A stretch of DNA of 12,747 nucleotides from positions 1 to 12,747 of the forward strand of contig VBLS01000025.1 in assembly GCA_005878635.1 (NCBI GenBank), written 5' to 3'. The stretch comes from Methanobacteriota archaeon. GTDB lineage: Archaea > Thermoplasmatota > Thermoplasmata > RBG-16-68-12. Numbering within the stretch: position 1 is the stretch's first letter; each line of letters begins with the position of its first letter. Under the pieces are notes generated by a model. It ran no database searches. It saw only the letters and a list, made by a program, of their open reading frames with translations, and was not told the DNA's origin. Position numbers and translations under genes: made by a program. Below are positions 6,987-12,747 of the stretch, one piece after another.

Positions 6987-7919
6987 TCAGATAAGTTGGA
7001 CGTCGAGGGCCTTTTCCACGTGCGACATCTTGTTCGCGATCGTGAAGAACGGAGAGCCCGCAAACAACAGGCCGACCGCGTTCCCGTCATAGGCCACGAT
7101 CGTGCTGCCGCTGTCCCCGCCGGCGCTGAAAGCGCCGCGCTCTCCCTTGATGATCATCTGGTCCGTGAAGACGTACGATCCGGTCTGGTAGCCCACCCGC
7201 AAGGTCGCGCTCACGTCCATGACGGTCCCGTCCGTCTTCCGGGTCGTGCGCCCGCTCTTCATGACCTTCTCGTCCAGGACCGCCTCCTTCGTCCCTCGGA
7301 GCCTCCCGATGCCGAGGATGTCCGGGATCACGTCCCGCTCGTCGAATGGCTTCGCGAGGGCGCTGTCCACGAGGTTCGTCCCGGCCGGGTCCACCGCGAC
7401 GAAGGTGTCGAGGCGAGCGATGACGTCCCGATCGGTCTTGCCTCCGTCGAACCGGCCCGGCTGGAGGATCGGATCGCCCTCTGCGCCCCGGTTCTCGTTC
7501 GCCAGGACGTGGTTGTTCGAGAGGATGAACGTCTCCCCAGCATCGCGCACGAGGCAGGCAAGCGTGCCCGCGGTGATCGCATAATGTCCGATCGAGATGC
7601 CGCCCATCGCAGGCCGCACCTTGCGTTGATAGATCGGCGGGATTGGACGCCAGATTGAGAACTCGCCCGCCTCCTCGACGTCGGTCGGCACGCCCTCGAC
7701 CTCGTCCGGGATGACTTGTTCGTCCCGCACGAGGAGCGGGTGGATCTTCTGCTTCACGTACACCTTGAGGGCGATGTCCTTGGTCGCGACACCTCGGACG
7801 GTCTTCCGGCCGATCCCGACCCCGACCACGTTCGGATTCGTGGCGGCGTCCATGCCTTCGCGCTCGAGGCCCAACAGTTGGCACTCGCAGATGGCCTTGG
7901 CATCCTCCGGGCTCGTCAT
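6987..7919 (-). CDS. Trypsin-fold serine protease with N-terminal VVGVGIG domain
   Basis: The 310-residue protein has no signal peptide or membrane helix, so it is probably cytoplasmic. Residues 1-90 form a small domain with VVGVGIG (31-37) and KVYVKQK (52-58). The protease part follows with a complete apparent triad: H137 in SNNHVLAN, D185 in NLVDSALA and S270 in AGGDSGS. KSGRTTRKTDG (221-231) matches the conserved GRTT segment that, as I recall, is typical of S1-like proteases related to plant NAL1. The substrate is unknown. ATG 7919 is chosen because GGAGG lies 8 bases before it, and the longer open frame overlaps the upstream gene. It is the second gene of a two-gene operon with the 70-residue protein, whose fold it shares at its N-terminus. 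Confidence 0.85.
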   Translation of the reverse strand: MTSPEDAKAICECQLLGLEREGMDAATNPNVVGVGIGRKTVRGVATKDIALKVYVKQKIHPLLVRDEQVIPDEVEGVPTDVEEAGEFSIWRPIPPIYQRKVRPAMGGISIGHYAITAGTLACLVRDAGETFILSNNHVLANENRGAEGDPILQPGRFDGGKTDRDVIARLDTFVAVDPAGTNLVDSALAKPFDERDVIPDILGIGRLRGTKEAVLDEKVMKSGRTTRKTDGTVMDVSATLRVGYQTGSYVFTDQMIIKGERGAFSAGGDSGSTIVAYDGNAVGLLFAGSPFFTIANKMSHVEKALDVQLI

Positions 7920-7927
7920 CGGCTGGG

Positions 7928-7932
7928 CCTCC
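7928..7932 (-). promoter_or_regulatory. Shine-Dalgarno site of the protease gene
   Basis: GGAGG on the minus strand lies 8 bases before the ATG at 7919 and directly abuts the stop codon of the upstream gene (7933-7935). The spacing equals that of the nuo junctions. This fixes the protease start and implies it is translated from a shared message. Confidence 0.75.
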
Positions 7933-8145
7933 TCAGAGGGCCTTGAAGGTGCCCGCGACCACGATTTCGACGGGGACGCTATCGAGCGCTTGTGGGAGAT
8001 CCGCGAGGATTTTCGGACTCTCCTTCTCCACATAGATGCGGATGATTTCCTTGCCGTCCTTCTCGCCGATGCCGACGCCGACGACCCCGCGCATCTTCAT
8101 GAGCCGCGACTCGTGGCGGCGCTTCACCTCGGCTGCCGATGCCAC
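7933..8145 (-). CDS. Small stand-alone VVGVGIG-domain protein
   Basis: This is a 70-residue protein of unknown function. It contains VVGVGIGEKDGKE (21-33), then a hydrophobic strand IIRIYVEK (34-41), LPQALDSVPVEIVVAG (50-65) and a short tail. It lines up along its length with the N-terminal domain of the next gene's protease: VVGVGIG is identical, followed by KVYVK versus RIYVE, LVRDEQVIPDEVEGVPTDV versus LADLPQALDSVPVEIV, and a final EAGEF versus VAGTF. It therefore looks like the same domain without a catalytic part, perhaps an inhibitor, folding partner or regulator of the protease; that role is inference. GTG 8145 is chosen because a TTTTAT box lies 27 bases upstream. In-frame codons further upstream would lie before the predicted transcript start. 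It is 13 bases from the protease gene. Confidence 0.75.
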   Translation of the reverse strand: MASAAEVKRRHESRLMKMRGVVGVGIGEKDGKEIIRIYVEKESPKILADLPQALDSVPVEIVVAGTFKAL

Positions 8146-8170
8146 GGGTCGTTCATGCCGTCCCCAGGCG

Positions 8171-8176
8171 ATAAAA
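8171..8176 (-). promoter_or_regulatory. Archaeal TATA box for the VVGVGIG protein and protease operon
   Basis: TTTTAT on the minus strand, preceded by GG. Its A (8172) is 27 bases before the GTG at 8145, so the message should begin at or next to that start codon. The rest of the 163-base gap up to 8308 is GC-rich, with no open gene or clear RNA feature that I can see. Confidence 0.65.
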
Positions 8177-8308
8177 CCACCGCGGGCGCGCCGGGCCTCA
8201 GGCGGCCTCAAAATTGCCCCGACTCGTCCCGCGGCCGCTGCTGGTCCCGTCGTCCGCCGCCTTCCGCTTGTCCTGGGTGATTTACAACACGAGGGTTCCC
8301 GCCCGGAC

Positions 8309-8737
8309 CTATCGACCGGCGTCCATTGCGCGCACGTAATCGTCCCACTCCCGCGATATCTTCCGGACGATGAATCCCCTCCCGAACGGGGCGAACAGCC
8401 GGTAAGGTCCCCTCAAGTGGACGTCGAAAGTCATTTCGAGCCGGGTACCTTCTACATCGGGGAACAACCGGTACGTATTGTGCGTGCGCCCCATGTTCGA
8501 GCGGGCGTCGGCTTCCCAACCGTCGGGCGGCCGCAACCGGACAATGTACTGGGCGACGAACGGGAACCCCATGGTTCCGGTCTCTTCCATCTCGATCAGG
8601 TTTCCCTCCCGACGGATCACCTTGCGGCTGCGCAGTCGGACCCGGCTCAATTCGGGGTCACTGTCCCTAAATTCCGTGCACCACGCGTAGACGTCGGGAA
8701 CAGATCTCTGAAACCGCTTCGTCAGTCGGAGGCGCAT
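8309..8737 (-). CDS. START/SRPBCC-fold ligand-binding protein (polyketide-cyclase/dehydrase-like)
   Basis: The 142-residue protein has the layout of the SRPBCC helix-grip fold. An opening strand leads into RSVPDVYAWCTEFRD (11-25), several alternating strands follow (VIRREGNLIEMEETG, 40-54; QYIVRLRPPDGWEA, 63-76; TRLEMTFDVHLRGPY, 98-112), and a long C-terminal helix (about 120-140) ends in KISREWDDYVRAM. Such proteins bind a lipid or other hydrophobic ligand in a central pocket; no substrate can be named here. I chose ATG 8737, since typical family members begin just before this first strand. An in-frame GTG at 8809 overlaps the stop of malic enzyme (GTGA) and would add 24 residues of low-complexity look, but it lacks a ribosome site. 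It may be cotranscribed with malic enzyme; a possible separate TATA-like TTTCTTG (8763-8769) is poor. Confidence 0.65.
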   Translation of the reverse strand: MRLRLTKRFQRSVPDVYAWCTEFRDSDPELSRVRLRSRKVIRREGNLIEMEETGTMGFPFVAQYIVRLRPPDGWEADARSNMGRTHNTYRLFPDVEGTRLEMTFDVHLRGPYRLFAPFGRGFIVRKISREWDDYVRAMDAGR

Positions 8738-8805
8738 AAAGGACGGAATATCTTCAGCGGCACAAGAAAGCCTCGACGAGAAACCGCCGGATAGTTCCCG
8801 GACGT

Positions 8806-10200
8806 TCACGGAGGCGGTGGCCGGATGAAGCCGTCCTGCATCAGGGACTGGGTCTGCTCGCGGGCGCGACGAATCAGGGAGAGCGCATTTTCGAGCAGCT
8901 CGGCCCGGCTCTTCTTGACCCGGGCGAGACCTTGCTCGATGGCCTTCATGCCGACGGCGGCCGCCTCCCGCGCGAACACGTCGATCTCGTCCATCGTGGG
9001 AACGATGTGTTCCTCATCCAGGCCCTTCTCCTCCGCGACAAGCGCGAGTTCTGTCGCCGCCGCGATGCACATCTCGTCCGTGATGGTCTTCGCCCGCACG
9101 TCCAACGTGCCGCGGAAGATGCCGGGGAATCCGAGCGAGTTGTTCACCTGGTTGGGGAAGTCGGACCGGCCCGTCGCGATGATCCGTGCGCCGGCCTCGG
9201 CGGCTTCCCAGGGCCAGATCTCCGGGACCGGATTCGCGATCACGAAGAGGATCGCGTCATCGGCCATCGATGCCACCCACTCTTTCTGAATCACGCCAGG
9301 CCCCGGCTTCGACGCCGCGATGACGACGTCGACGCCCTTCATCGCCTCGGGGATGCCGCCGACGCGACCTTCGCCGTTCGTCATCTGGGCGAGCTCCCAC
9401 TTCTCGGCGAACTCGCCCCGGGCAGCCTCGACGTCCTTCCGATGTCGCCCGACGATTCCCTTGGAATCGACGAGGATGAGGTTCGCCGGCTTTGCGCCCG
9501 CCGCGATGAGGATCTTCGCGGTGCGGATGTTCGACGCACCGGCGCCGATCAGGGTGATCTGGACATCCGACAGTACCTTCCCAACGACCTTGAGGGCGTT
9601 GATCACGCCCGCGACGTTGATCGTCGCCGTCCCCTGCTGGTCATCGTGCCAGACCGCGATGTCGCATTCTTTCCGGAGCCGCTCGAGGATGCCGAAGCAC
9701 TTCGGTTGCGCGATGTCCTCCAGGTTTACTCCGCCGAAGGAAGGCGTGATGAGCTTGACTGTCTCGATGATTTTCTCGGGGTCCTTCGTCGCGAGGGGGA
9801 CGGGAAAGGCGTCGACGCCACCGAGGTACTTGAACAGGAGGCACTTGCCTTCCATGACCGGCAGTCCCGCCTCCGGGCCGATGTCCCCGAGGCCCAAGAC
9901 CCGCGTGCCGTCCGTGACCACGGCCACCTGGTTCCACTTGTTCGTCAGGCTCCACACCTTCTGCGGGTCCGCCTTGATGTCGAGGCACGGCTGCGCGACC
10001 CCCGGGGTGTACCAGATCGCAAAGTCGTTGAAGCTCCGGACGGGGACGCGCGGGACGATCTCGATCTTGCCTTGGTAGTACGGGTGGTACTTCGCGGACT
10101 GCTCCTTCGGCAGGTTCGCCTTGCGGAGGTTCTCCTCGACTTCCTTGGGAGTCGGAACGCGGATGGGCTTGTTTTCGGATCGCTTCTTCGTCGCCACCAT
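8806..10200 (-). CDS. Malic enzyme (malate dehydrogenase, oxaloacetate-decarboxylating, NAD(P)-dependent)
   Basis: The 464-residue soluble enzyme converts malate to pyruvate and CO2 with NAD(P) reduction, linking the citric acid cycle to pyruvate and making NADPH or NADH. Length fits the short prokaryotic class. Seen: YTPGVAQP (64-71, catalytic Tyr64), MEGKCLLFKYLGGVDAFPV (116-134, catalytic Lys119), metal ligands E161 and D162 in NLEDI and D187 in HDDQQGTA, a Rossmann nucleotide loop GAGASN (219-224), and GRSDFPNQVNNSLGFPG (344-360). Cofactor preference cannot be decided by eye. ATG 10200 is chosen: a TATA box predicts a transcript start near 10223, giving a leader of about 23 bases with GGTG before the ATG. 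An in-frame GTG at 10227 would lie slightly upstream of that. The tail ends in four prolines. It is divergent from the metalloprotease-like gene. Confidence 0.95.
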   Translation of the reverse strand: MVATKKRSENKPIRVPTPKEVEENLRKANLPKEQSAKYHPYYQGKIEIVPRVPVRSFNDFAIWYTPGVAQPCLDIKADPQKVWSLTNKWNQVAVVTDGTRVLGLGDIGPEAGLPVMEGKCLLFKYLGGVDAFPVPLATKDPEKIIETVKLITPSFGGVNLEDIAQPKCFGILERLRKECDIAVWHDDQQGTATINVAGVINALKVVGKVLSDVQITLIGAGASNIRTAKILIAAGAKPANLILVDSKGIVGRHRKDVEAARGEFAEKWELAQMTNGEGRVGGIPEAMKGVDVVIAASKPGPGVIQKEWVASMADDAILFVIANPVPEIWPWEAAEAGARIIATGRSDFPNQVNNSLGFPGIFRGTLDVRAKTITDEMCIAAATELALVAEEKGLDEEHIVPTMDEIDVFAREAAAVGMKAIEQGLARVKKSRAELLENALSLIRRAREQTQSLMQDGFIRPPPP

Positions 10201-10230
10201 CCGGACACCCGAAAATCCGATTTGCACGAT

Positions 10231-10284
10231 GAGGATGGGGAGGTCGCATAAACTTTTGCTCCGTGGGCGGCCCCTCCCCACCTC
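10231..10284. repeat. Imperfect inverted repeat between divergent promoters
   Basis: The left arm GAGGATGGGGAGG (10231-10243) and right arm CCTCCCCACCTC (10273-10284) are reverse complements apart from one extra base. They are centred near 10257. The left arm lies between the malic enzyme TATA box and its predicted transcript start. The right arm ends 11 bases before the TATA box of the divergent gene. The position suits an operator bound by a regulator of both genes; binding is inferred only from placement and symmetry. Confidence 0.4.
10248..10253 (-). promoter_or_regulatory. Archaeal TATA box for malic enzyme
   Basis: GTTTAT on the minus strand, preceded by AAAA as expected of a purine-rich BRE. 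Using the 26-27 base rule seen at other genes here, transcription should start near 10222-10223, about 23 bases before the ATG. Confidence 0.55.
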
Positions 10285-10292
10285 CGCACCAA

Positions 10293-10299
10293 CCTTTAT
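10293..10299 (+). promoter_or_regulatory. Archaeal TATA box for the HExxH protein gene
   Basis: CCTTTAT preceded by AA. Its A (10298) is 26 bases before the GTG at 10324, so this message is probably leaderless. This also supports GTG 10324 as the real start. Confidence 0.6.
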
Positions 10300-10323
10300 C
10301 GGCCTCCATCGACTCGCGGAGCT

Positions 10324-11058
10324 GTGCTCATCGCCGTCGTCGACAAGGCCGGTCGCGGTGGAACGCGGAAGGTGAAGTCGGCGTTCGAATCGGTCGAGCG
10401 AGCCTACGCGGGTTTGGGCCATACCCTGCAGAGGCCTGTCTCCGCCGAGATTGTCGCCATCCCGATCATGGGCGCCTCGAAGTCCCTCCCGGATCGGCAC
10501 ACGCTTTTCGTGTCGGTGCGGGCGGTCGAATCGGGACTGCTCGATGGCCTGGTCGCCCACGAGGTCGGCCACATGCTCCGCACGGAGCAGGACCACGCGT
10601 CCCACAGCCCGGACGTCTTCCGATTGATCGAGAAAGAGGTCCGGATCCCGCGCGCGGGCGAAGGCGCCTTCAGCGCGGCCTTCAATCATATCCAAGACAT
10701 CTACGCGGACGACCTCGCGTTCCCCGTCTTCTCCGGCACCGACGGTCGCCGGGCCTACGATTTCTTCTCCGCGTGGATCGACAACAATGCGGCCACGAAA
10801 ACGAGGAACCGTTGGCAGAATGTGGGTGCGGCGGCCACGAATAGCTTCGCCCTCGGGAACTTGGTCCGTCATGCCTTGATCATGCCGGACGACCCGCTGT
10901 GGGCCCGGGCTCGGGGCTTCGATCGACAGGCAGGATTCGAGGTGGTCGACGTCCTGGCGGGCTTCTATTCCGATCTGCCACAAGACCCCGCGCCCGCCGC
11001 GTTCGTGGCACAGGTCCAGCGCCTCGCGGGGCTGCTGTCCAAGGCCGCGACCGCGTAA
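10324..11058 (+). CDS. HExxH putative zinc metalloprotease of uncharacterised archaeal family
   Basis: The 244-residue protein has no signal peptide or clear membrane helix. Seen: the zinc-protease motif HEVGHML at 79-85 (H79, E80, H83), within a helix after the strand HTLFVSVRAVESG. About 40 residues later the conserved-looking segment NHIQDIYADD (121-130) could supply the third metal ligand (H122, D125 or D129). The rest is mostly helical, without recognised domains. It resembles my memory of archaeal proteins of unknown function carrying this motif (possibly the family called DUF5781), but I cannot confirm that. Start GTG 10324 is chosen from the TATA spacing. It is divergent from malic enzyme. 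It ends only 12 bases before the mrp TATA box, so the two plus-strand genes may be separate units. A peptidase role is likely but unproven. Confidence 0.7.
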   Translation: MLIAVVDKAGRGGTRKVKSAFESVERAYAGLGHTLQRPVSAEIVAIPIMGASKSLPDRHTLFVSVRAVESGLLDGLVAHEVGHMLRTEQDHASHSPDVFRLIEKEVRIPRAGEGAFSAAFNHIQDIYADDLAFPVFSGTDGRRAYDFFSAWIDNNAATKTRNRWQNVGAAATNSFALGNLVRHALIMPDDPLWARARGFDRQAGFEVVDVLAGFYSDLPQDPAPAAFVAQVQRLAGLLSKAATA

Positions 11059-11069
11059 TTCCCGTAACG

Positions 11070-11076
11070 TTTTATA
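11070..11076 (+). promoter_or_regulatory. Archaeal TATA box for mrp
   Basis: TTTTATA in the 59-base gap upstream of mrp. It predicts a transcript start near 11100 and a leader of about 17 bases before ATG 11118. The leader holds GGTG, which can pair with the CACC of the 16S rRNA 3' end. Confidence 0.6.
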
Positions 11077-11117
11077 CCGCTGGCCCCAGTGTCACACCGT
11101 CCCACTTGGTGTCCTTC

Positions 11118-11993
11118 ATGGCTGAGGAACTCGAGACCGCGCAGATTCCGCCGCACATCATGGCCGCGATGCGGGAACGCATGAAGATGGCCCAGCGGAT
11201 GTCCCGCATCAAGCACAAGATCGTCGTGATGTCCGGGAAGGGCGGTGTCGGCAAGTCGACGGTGGCGGCGAACCTTGCCTGCGTCCTCGCGGAAACCGGA
11301 ACGGCAGGACTCGTCGACGCTGACGTGACCGGGCCGGACATTGCGAAGCTCATGGGCGTCGAGGAAGCTCAGGTGAAGGCGACGGACACGGGACTCGAGC
11401 CCACGACAGGCCCCGCAGGTGTGCGTGTGATCTCCATGGCCCAGATGATCGACCGCGATACCGCGGTCGTCTGGAGGGGACCGCTGAAAATCAAGGCCTT
11501 GAAGCAGATGCTCTCCGATGTGGAGTGGGGAGACCTCGACTACCTTGTGATCGACCTCCCTCCCGGGACGAGTGACGAACCGCTATCCGTCGCCCAGGAG
11601 ATCCCCGACGCGGACGGGGCGGTCGTCGTCACGACGCCCCAGGAAGTGTCCCTCCTCGACGTCCGCAAGTCGATTGCCTTCGCGAAGGCCGTCAAGATGG
11701 ACATCCTCGGCGTGATCGAGAACATGAGCGGCTTCGTCTGCCCGCATTGCGGGAAGCAGACGGACATCTTCAAAATCGGAGGCGGCGAGGCGGCGGCGAA
11801 GGAACTAGGCCTGCCGTTCCTCGGTCGCGTCCCCATCGACCCGCGAATCGTCATCGGCGGGGACGCCGGGACGCCGTTCGTCCTCGAACATCCGGATTCG
11901 GAAGCGACGAAAGCCTTCCGGGGGATCGTCCAAGCTCTACGGCCCCGCCTGAAAGAAACAAAGCCACGACCCACGGGACCTTTGGCCAAGTAG
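11118..11993 (+). CDS. mrp: Mrp/NBP35-family ATPase, iron-sulfur cluster carrier
   Basis: The 291-residue cytoplasmic P-loop ATPase belongs to the MinD/Mrp class that holds and transfers Fe-S clusters to target enzymes. Seen: deviant Walker A SGKGGVGKST (39-48), the switch segment VDADVTGPD (66-74), Walker B DYLVIDLPPGTSDE (141-154), the family segment VVTTPQEVSLLDVRK (170-184), and the cluster-binding pair C208 and C211 in CPHC. It lacks the N-terminal DUF59 domain of many bacterial Mrp proteins and starts instead with a short Met-rich helix, as is common in archaeal members. ATG 11118 is chosen; GTG 11109 and TTG 11106 are in-frame alternatives three and four codons upstream and cannot be excluded. 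It is convergent with thioredoxin. Complex I upstream is a heavy Fe-S user, but nothing here shows a direct link. Confidence 0.93.
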   Translation: MAEELETAQIPPHIMAAMRERMKMAQRMSRIKHKIVVMSGKGGVGKSTVAANLACVLAETGTAGLVDADVTGPDIAKLMGVEEAQVKATDTGLEPTTGPAGVRVISMAQMIDRDTAVVWRGPLKIKALKQMLSDVEWGDLDYLVIDLPPGTSDEPLSVAQEIPDADGAVVVTTPQEVSLLDVRKSIAFAKAVKMDILGVIENMSGFVCPHCGKQTDIFKIGGGEAAAKELGLPFLGRVPIDPRIVIGGDAGTPFVLEHPDSEATKAFRGIVQALRPRLKETKPRPTGPLAK

Positions 11994-12003
11994 GCGTCGG
12001 CGG

Positions 12004-12414
12004 TCAGGCCCAGCGGTCGAGGAGGGCCTCAATCTCGGCTTTCGGCACGGCCCCGACAATCCCGTCCACGAGCTTTCCGTCTTTGAAGAGGAGCATCGTC
12101 GGGATCGACGTGATCCCGAACCGCGAGGGGGTCGCCGGGTTCTCGTCCACGTTCATCTTGCCGAGGCGGAGCCGGTCCGCCCGAGCGCGGGCAACCTCCT
12201 CCAAGACCGGGGCAACGCGGTGGCAGGGGCCGCACCATTCGGCCCAGAAGTCGACGAGGATGGCGCCGGGCTTTCGAACCTCCACCGGGAACGTGGCGTC
12301 GCTCAACGCGATGGGTCCCGACCATGTCGATGCCGTGGGTTTGGGAGCGGACGCGGCGTTAAGCAACCGCTCGAGCTTCTTCGCGCGGATGGCCGCGAGC
12401 TCCGGATCGTCCAC
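12004..12414 (-). CDS. trxA: Thioredoxin
   Basis: The 136-residue protein is a cytoplasmic disulfide reductant. The thioredoxin domain begins near residue 35, with the active site WCGPC (C61 and C64) following VDFWAE. The cis-proline is P105 in TSIPTMLLF. It has a charged N-terminal extension of about 30 residues, beginning MDDPELAAIRAKKLERLL, a kind seen in other archaeal thioredoxins as far as I recall. Only one base separates the CGPC motif from the classic WCGPCK form, since the residue after it is His. Start GTG 12414 is chosen because a TTTTAT box sits 26 bases upstream, so the message is probably leaderless. It is convergent with mrp, with a 10-base gap between stops. Confidence 0.93.
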   Translation of the reverse strand: MDDPELAAIRAKKLERLLNAASAPKPTASTWSGPIALSDATFPVEVRKPGAILVDFWAEWCGPCHRVAPVLEEVARARADRLRLGKMNVDENPATPSRFGITSIPTMLLFKDGKLVDGIVGAVPKAEIEALLDRWA

Positions 12415-12438
12415 GGTCGTTCCCAGCGGGCTCGCGGA

Positions 12439-12444
12439 ATAAAA
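12439..12444 (-). promoter_or_regulatory. Archaeal TATA box for thioredoxin
   Basis: TTTTAT on the minus strand, preceded by CC. Its A (12440) is 26 bases before GTG 12414, matching the leaderless spacing of three other genes. It lies within the 40-base gap downstream of the DUF835-type gene, so thioredoxin need not depend on that gene's promoter. Confidence 0.65.
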
Positions 12445-12454
12445 GGATTCGGCT

Positions 12455-12747
12455 TCAGGTGGAGATCTTCGCGACCTGCCCGAATTCCTCGGCCATCGGA
12501 CCGATCAGGCGGACCTCGCGGCGAATCAGGGCGATCTCCCTCTCGTTGAAGGCGCTCGGGTCGAACGGCACGATGAGGATCGACTCATGGATCGCGACGC
12601 TCTCGTTCAGATCGTGCACTAAGGCCAGGACGGATCCAAAGTCGTTGTGGCTGACCAGATACTCGAAGCCGTCCATCAGGACGACCGGCCGCTCACTCGC
12701 CTCGATGAAGTGCTCGATCGCCATCGCCACGTTCTCCGGCGGACTCG
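12455..12747 (-). CDS. DUF835-type protein, C-terminal part (5' end outside window)
   Basis: The last 96 residues of a gene whose start lies beyond base 12747; the frame is open to the edge, so apparent start codons inside are internal. It shows the pattern I associate with DUF835: VVLMDGFEYLVSHNDF (a buried strand ending Asp-Gly-x-Glu-Tyr-Leu), then a helix VLALVHDLNESVAIHES, a strand ILIVPFDPSAF and a charged helix NEREIALIRRE. DUF835 is common in Thermoplasmatota and Thermococci, often attached to sensor domains such as PAS; whether such domains lie upstream cannot be seen. The fold resembles the P-loop ATPase-like shape of KaiC relatives, but no nucleotide motif is in this part. Function unknown. 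Confidence 0.65.
   Translation of the reverse strand, partial: SPPENVAMAIEHFIEASERPVVLMDGFEYLVSHNDFGSVLALVHDLNESVAIHESILIVPFDPSAFNEREIALIRREVRLIGPMAEEFGQVAKIST

Noticed and set aside
6207..7658. Plus-strand open frame across dinB and the protease gene
   Set aside because: It overlaps two well-supported genes and gives Arg/Gly/Pro-rich sequence with no recognisable motif.
10201..10983. Extension of malic enzyme by about 260 residues
   Set aside because: It runs antisense through the HExxH gene and through its promoter; the enzyme family begins near residue 20-40 of the shorter form.
10899..11117. Extension of mrp upstream
   Set aside because: It overlaps the end of the HExxH gene in another frame and crosses the TATA box at 11070-11076.
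1..12747. CRISPR arrays, tRNA or rRNA genes, insertion sequences, attachment sites
   Set aside because: Looked for in the gaps between genes. Gaps are short, and no repeat-spacer pattern, cloverleaf, transposase or flanking direct repeats were seen.

Overview
The window looks like a high-GC archaeon, most likely a member of the Thermoplasmatota. TATA-like TTTTAT boxes sit a fixed distance upstream of several start codons, as in leaderless archaeal transcription. Genes inside operons instead carry a GGAGG Shine-Dalgarno sequence. A DUF835-type protein, an Mrp/NBP35 ATPase and an archaeal-style DinB are also present. The phylum call is an inference from gene content and promoter style; no rRNA or tRNA gene is present to confirm it.

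Bases 1-5782 (+ strand) are the distal end of a complex I (nuo/fpo-type) operon: the last 352 residues of NuoL, then two complete and different NuoM proteins in tandem, then NuoN. All four carry the conserved proton-channel Lys (and, where visible, Glu) residues, so they read as four antiporter-like pumps (L, M, M', N) rather than the usual three. The NuoL fragment carries an in-frame repeat with a period of exactly 26 residues in the long lateral helix (HL) that straps the pumps together. Twenty-six residues of helix is about the length needed to reach across one more pump. The window therefore appears to encode an enlarged complex I with a fourth pumping subunit, predicted to move an extra proton per cycle. 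The upstream subunits and the electron-input module lie outside the window.

Bases 5783-8145 hold dinB (translesion DNA polymerase IV, + strand), convergent with a two-gene minus-strand operon. That operon encodes a 70-residue protein and a trypsin-fold serine protease. The small protein is a stand-alone version of the protease's N-terminal VVGVGIG domain.

Bases 8309-10200 (- strand) hold a START/SRPBCC-fold protein downstream of a malic enzyme. A divergent promoter region (10201-10323) containing an imperfect inverted repeat separates malic enzyme from a small HExxH zinc-metalloprotease-like gene (+). This is followed by an mrp-type Fe-S/ATPase gene with its own promoter.

Bases 12004-12747 (- strand) hold a thioredoxin, convergent with mrp and preceded by its own leaderless promoter, and the C-terminal end of a DUF835-type protein that runs off the window. 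No mobile element, CRISPR array, tRNA or rRNA was seen. All intergenic gaps are under about 130 bases, except the stretch just above the START-fold gene and the 163 bases between that gene and the 70-residue protein gene; the latter holds only a promoter.
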